A DNA stretch of 64,000 nt from Cryptomeria japonica (Eukaryota > Streptophyta > Pinopsida > Cupressales > Cupressaceae). This document shows positions 60,616-64,000 of the stretch, one piece after another (the stretch's first letter is position 1; every line of letters begins with the position of its first letter). The stretch spans positions 877,061,594 through 877,125,593 of the forward strand of contig NC_081409.1 in assembly GCF_030272615.1 (NCBI RefSeq), given 5' to 3'. Under the pieces are notes generated by a model, which worked only from the letters and a program-made list of their open reading frames with translations, ran no database searches and had not been told where the DNA came from. The position numbers and the translations under genes are program-made.

Positions 60616-63600
60616 ATGTCAAAGAAGCCCGAGTCTTCCTCAGGACAGCCTTCTCTGAGTAAAGCATCATCAAAGAAGATGAAATACAAGTACGATAGGT
60701 ACTTGAATATGTACCCTGAGAATTTAGTGGACTCAAACATTAAGGAGATCAGGGACACCGAAATTGGGCATGTTGACATGCAAGATTTTCTTGACTGGGT
60801 TCAGAAGGCTCTTGCACACCTGACCAGTTTAATCAATTCTGAGCTACATAAGTATGCATCCTTCCCAGTCGTGGCTCACGATCCTAAATTTGTACTAGCA
60901 GTGGCTGATCACTTTGATCCAAGCACAAGGTAGGTAAAAGATGATGATTAGAAGGTCATAATGACTCTAGACAGTGTATTCTTCAATAGTGTTTTCAAAG
61001 GCTCATCAGCTGAAGAAGTGGCTGATATTTCCCAAGAGAGTGCTCAAGAGTACTACGAGAAACATGAGGATAAATGCAAAAAGGTGATTAATAATGTTTA
61101 TCTCTCTACTGCTAGATCTTCTCTCACCTCATGATGGCTTGTCTTTCCATAGGAGTGATTTTAATGAGGAGTATAATGACATGGTCACCATGTTATCCAG
61201 AGTGAGAGGATTAAAAGACTCTCATTATTTTAAAAGCTGGATGATTTACTATATGAATATAATCAGAAAGGGAACTGCAAGAATTGATTGGGGAGAACAA
61301 ATCAATGATGCGCTTTGTGCCCAACTAAAAGAGGTCAAGGTAACACTAAAGTTTTATATGACCTCACACCTGGTTTACACAGGTACTTCTATGATGCAAT
61401 ATCCAGGATTGTCAACCAAGGGTGACAGAAGAGTGGTGCCCGTTTGGGAGTACTATGATCAGCTAACTATCAAAATTCAAGGTAATCATTACAGGAGGGT
61501 TAATGATGCCTTCTTTGCTATTTGGAAGTGCATTTTTGATAAAGGCCTGCATAAGAGAAGAATATCTGAGGCCGCTTACAGCAGGGTGTCCCATTTTTGG
61601 TGTGTATTCCTACAATTTCCCACATTCACCTATATCCGGATTGGATGCTTCTCATGTGAGCCCTTCATCCTTCCAATGTTTCCTTCAGATAAAATTATCC
61701 TTATGGAGTTGTGTAGACAATTGATTAGTGTACATGAGAAACAATCACAAGCACACAAGACTAGGCTGAAATTCCCAGAGTCAACTGGCAAGTATTTCGT
61801 GCTAACCAATCCCAAAGCCAAAAATATGGAGGAGGAAATGTAGTGGAATACCATAAGAAGATTCAAGGCCCGAACTGATTTTGATTTTTAGGGTATAAAG
61901 AGCAAAATCAAAAGGACATACACTCATGTTTATAGCTTTTAGGATGTTTGGGCGGATTGTTAGAATGAGGAGGATATAAGGAGGATGGATTTTAGCTGCC
62001 TTACTCTAGAACAAATTGAAAATCTGGATCTAGCTAAGATTCCCATGACTATGGAAGACACAGATGACATAGTAGACCCTGTTTATTATGAGAAGAAGAT
62101 TGTTGATTCCCCACTTCCACTTGTGCAATGGTCAAAGAAGGAAAGCAAGTCCATTACGCAAAGGATCTCTCCCATCATAGCAAACACCAATGCTTGGTTC
62201 CTAAAGAAGAATCTCAGGATGAAACAGTTTCCCACTAGTTCAGGAGATGATGACAACAGTGATGGTCCATTGGGCAAGACAGCAACAGCTAAAACAAGAA
62301 CCAAGAACAGAGCAGACTCACAACCACTATCCTCAGCTCATGTGGTACAATCAAAGGGTAAAGGACCCAAAATCAAATTTACAATTAAAGGGTCAAAGCA
62401 AGGTGAATCATCATTAGCATCATAGGAGGTAGTGGCGAAGGAGCCAGAACAACCACTTGTCAGTGAAGCTAGAAAAGGTAAGGAGGTCGAAGAAGGTGAA
62501 ATTCCTCAACAAGAGGAAGTATAGGTAAAAGAAGTACCACATTCAGTTGAAGTAGACACGACAACCACTTCACAAGTAGTCGTTCACTCTATTGATTCTG
62601 ACTCTGATTTTGATAAAAAAGATGAAGATGTTCATGAAGATGGAGATCTAAGTATGGGCATGCCGCAATCAAAAACCGCTGGTCATTTTTTTACAATAAC
62701 CAACTTCTCTACTTTAGATGATATCCCTTCATCTACTTTTGAGTATACCATGATGGATTTTAATGAAACCTTGCAAGATGCACTTGCAGAATAGGTTTTG
62801 GTAGATTTACCCACCATTACTACCACCGTCACAATAATCCCTTCATTGGTAAGTGCTAAAGTTACACTCATAGCACCCTTAACTCTTCCACTTGTAACCA
62901 AAGGGGTAGTAGCAACAAATTTTCCACTAGATGCTTCAACATCAGCACCATCAGTTACACTCGCAACTGCTCCAAGTTCCAGTCAACCTACTCCAGAATC
63001 TTCAACCCCAAGTCAGCAAGGAGATACTACTCCATCATAAAATCCAAAACTACCCCCTTGGATGGAAGTAGTGGCTCCTAAGAGGAAAAAATAGGTAATA
63101 TCTCCTAATGAATTTGACTTTGAACTTCCAGTTCCTCCAAAGCCTAAGGGAACGAAGAAGCCAAAGACAGTATCTCGGGTGGTAGTAGACCCGACTTCCA
63201 AAAGAAAATACGCTGAAGTTATGGTGCCATCATTAGACAAGGACAAAGGCAACATACGATCAAAAGATTATACCATGTAGGTTGTGGAGCTCAGAGTGGA
63301 GACACATGAAAGTGTGAAATTAGATTCTCAGACAACCCTTAATTCTTTGTTAAGAAGACTGGATCAGGAGAGGGATGAGAAAAATATCCTGAAGCAGAAG
63401 TATGAGCAGTTGACCAATGTCCTCTTAAAGGTAACACAATCTTCTCAAGAGGTTGAACCTATAGGATCATCAATAGATACTGAAGCTCTCAAGAAGATTG
63501 AGCAGGTAGGAGCTAAGGGTCGAGTAATGGACGAATGGATCTTGTGGCTAAGGTCAGAAGGCTCTCATCTTCTAAGTTCAATGGTGGAACTATTGTCTGA

Positions 63601-64000
63601 TTACGAAGTGATCCAGAGTCGGATGCAAAGACTCAAAACCTCTTTATCCCAGGAAATTGAGGAAGTTGTGAAAAGCACTACCCTTTGGAGCAAAATGGAG
63701 GATTTCAAGATAGATGTTCTAGTTGAGAACAAGGTAATTCCCACAAGGGAGAAGTATATTCAGATCTTGTCATTATTCTCTCATAAACAAGAGACAATGA
63801 AATTAATGATTGCAGAGCTGGATTACGAAAAGAAAGAAGCTGATGACGAGGTTGACCTTATTTTTGCTAAAGTAGGTGATCTCCCTTGCTATTTGTATGA
63901 TGGTGATCAAAATCTCGTCACTGCTGAAGTCGTCACCCAAGAATTTCTTTCCTTGATGGACCAATGCACAGGACAAGACTTCTCGCTTGATACATTTGAT
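60616..64000 (+). pseudogene. G long ORF, unknown protein, broken by TAG codons, truncated
   Basis: I do not recognise the family. From ATG 60616 the frame meets TAG at 60931 and 60949, shifts by one base between about 61095 and 61135, and then stays in a single frame to the window end, about 960 codons. In that frame there are nine TAG codons (61841, 61889, 61940, 61961, 62423, 62522, 62792, 63092, 63278) and one TAA (63038), with no TGA and no further shift. The protein has a helical N-terminal domain (WMIYYMNIIRKGTARIDWG, HYRRVNDAFFAIWKCIFD), a Ser/Pro/Thr/Lys-rich middle with KGPKIKFTIKG, and a coiled-coil C-terminus (LLRRLDQERDEKNILKQKYE). This order matches R2 ORF2. The 240 codons after 63280 are open to the edge. 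Confidence 0.6.

Larger units (their letters stand above)
59114..64000 (+). mobile_element. G: undefined element with palindrome array and long ORF, cut by window end
   Basis: Relic D breaks off at 59113 and TG begins at 59114, preceded by CCTAT, so an insertion boundary is likely. The right end lies outside the window, so the target duplication and any second LTR cannot be checked. It holds the palindrome array (59304-60442) and a long decayed frame (60616-64000). Architecture of the protein resembles R2 ORF2. No primer site is convincing: TTGGTATTGAATGC at 60587 resembles a Met site only in its first half. Confidence 0.45.

Noticed and set aside
60931-63280. Reassigned or suppressed TAG codon as the reason for the open G frame.
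   Set aside because: Other elements here show the same bias with paralogue evidence for CAG ancestors, and TAA also occurs; decay of methylated CAG is simpler. Kept only as a refutation test.

Overview
The window looks like intergenic DNA from a large, repeat-rich plant genome. It is almost wall-to-wall LTR retrotransposons, many inserted into each other, with plant-type Copia features (initiator-Met primer site TGGTATCAGAGC, TG...CA termini, 5-bp target duplications). I would guess a gymnosperm, possibly a conifer, because the copies are old, diverse and decayed and I found no convincing host gene. The organism is an inference, not a sequence match. No rRNA, tRNA gene or CRISPR array was seen.

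Layout. (1) 1-2628: LTR fragments and a T/G-rich stretch ending at the start of a Copia 3' LTR. (2) 2629-12200: R1, a complete minus-strand LTR element, inserted in that Copia LTR. It carries one unfamiliar ORF of about 968 codons and no visible gag or pol. (3) 13392-28900: R2, a plus-strand element with an initiator-Met primer site, a gag with several zinc knuckles and a long second ORF of unknown function, but no polymerase. It is split by R3 (19637-27478, minus), a gag-protease-only element. (4) 28901-34080: unassigned DNA, a minisatellite and an inverted relic of the R2 LTR. (5) About 34.1-59.1 kb: a decaying plus-strand copy of the R1 ORF (relic D), cut open by three insertions. These are solo LTR F (34224-35146), Copia element A (36324-52694, minus) and Copia element E (53040-59054, plus). 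A in turn contains B (39538-46885, plus, sibling of R3) and C (48698-50970, probable solo LTR). (6) 59114-64000: G, a further element cut by the window end. It has an array of 17 short palindromes and a very long reading frame broken almost only by TAG codons.

How the parts relate. R2, A and E have the initiator-Met primer site. R1, R3 and B share a different primer site (TGGTGAA-CCGACGTGAAC type), although R1 encodes no recognisable retroelement protein and R3/B stop after protease. R1, R2, R3 and B therefore look non-autonomous and would need enzymes from other elements. Only A and E encode integrase, reverse transcriptase and RNase H, and both are broken. E is the best preserved: one polyprotein frame with two nonsense codons, identical-length LTRs differing at about 26 of 894 positions by hand count, and a perfect target duplication. 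Most broken frames carry TAG or TAA where glutamine is expected, which points to decay of methylated cytosines in silenced DNA.
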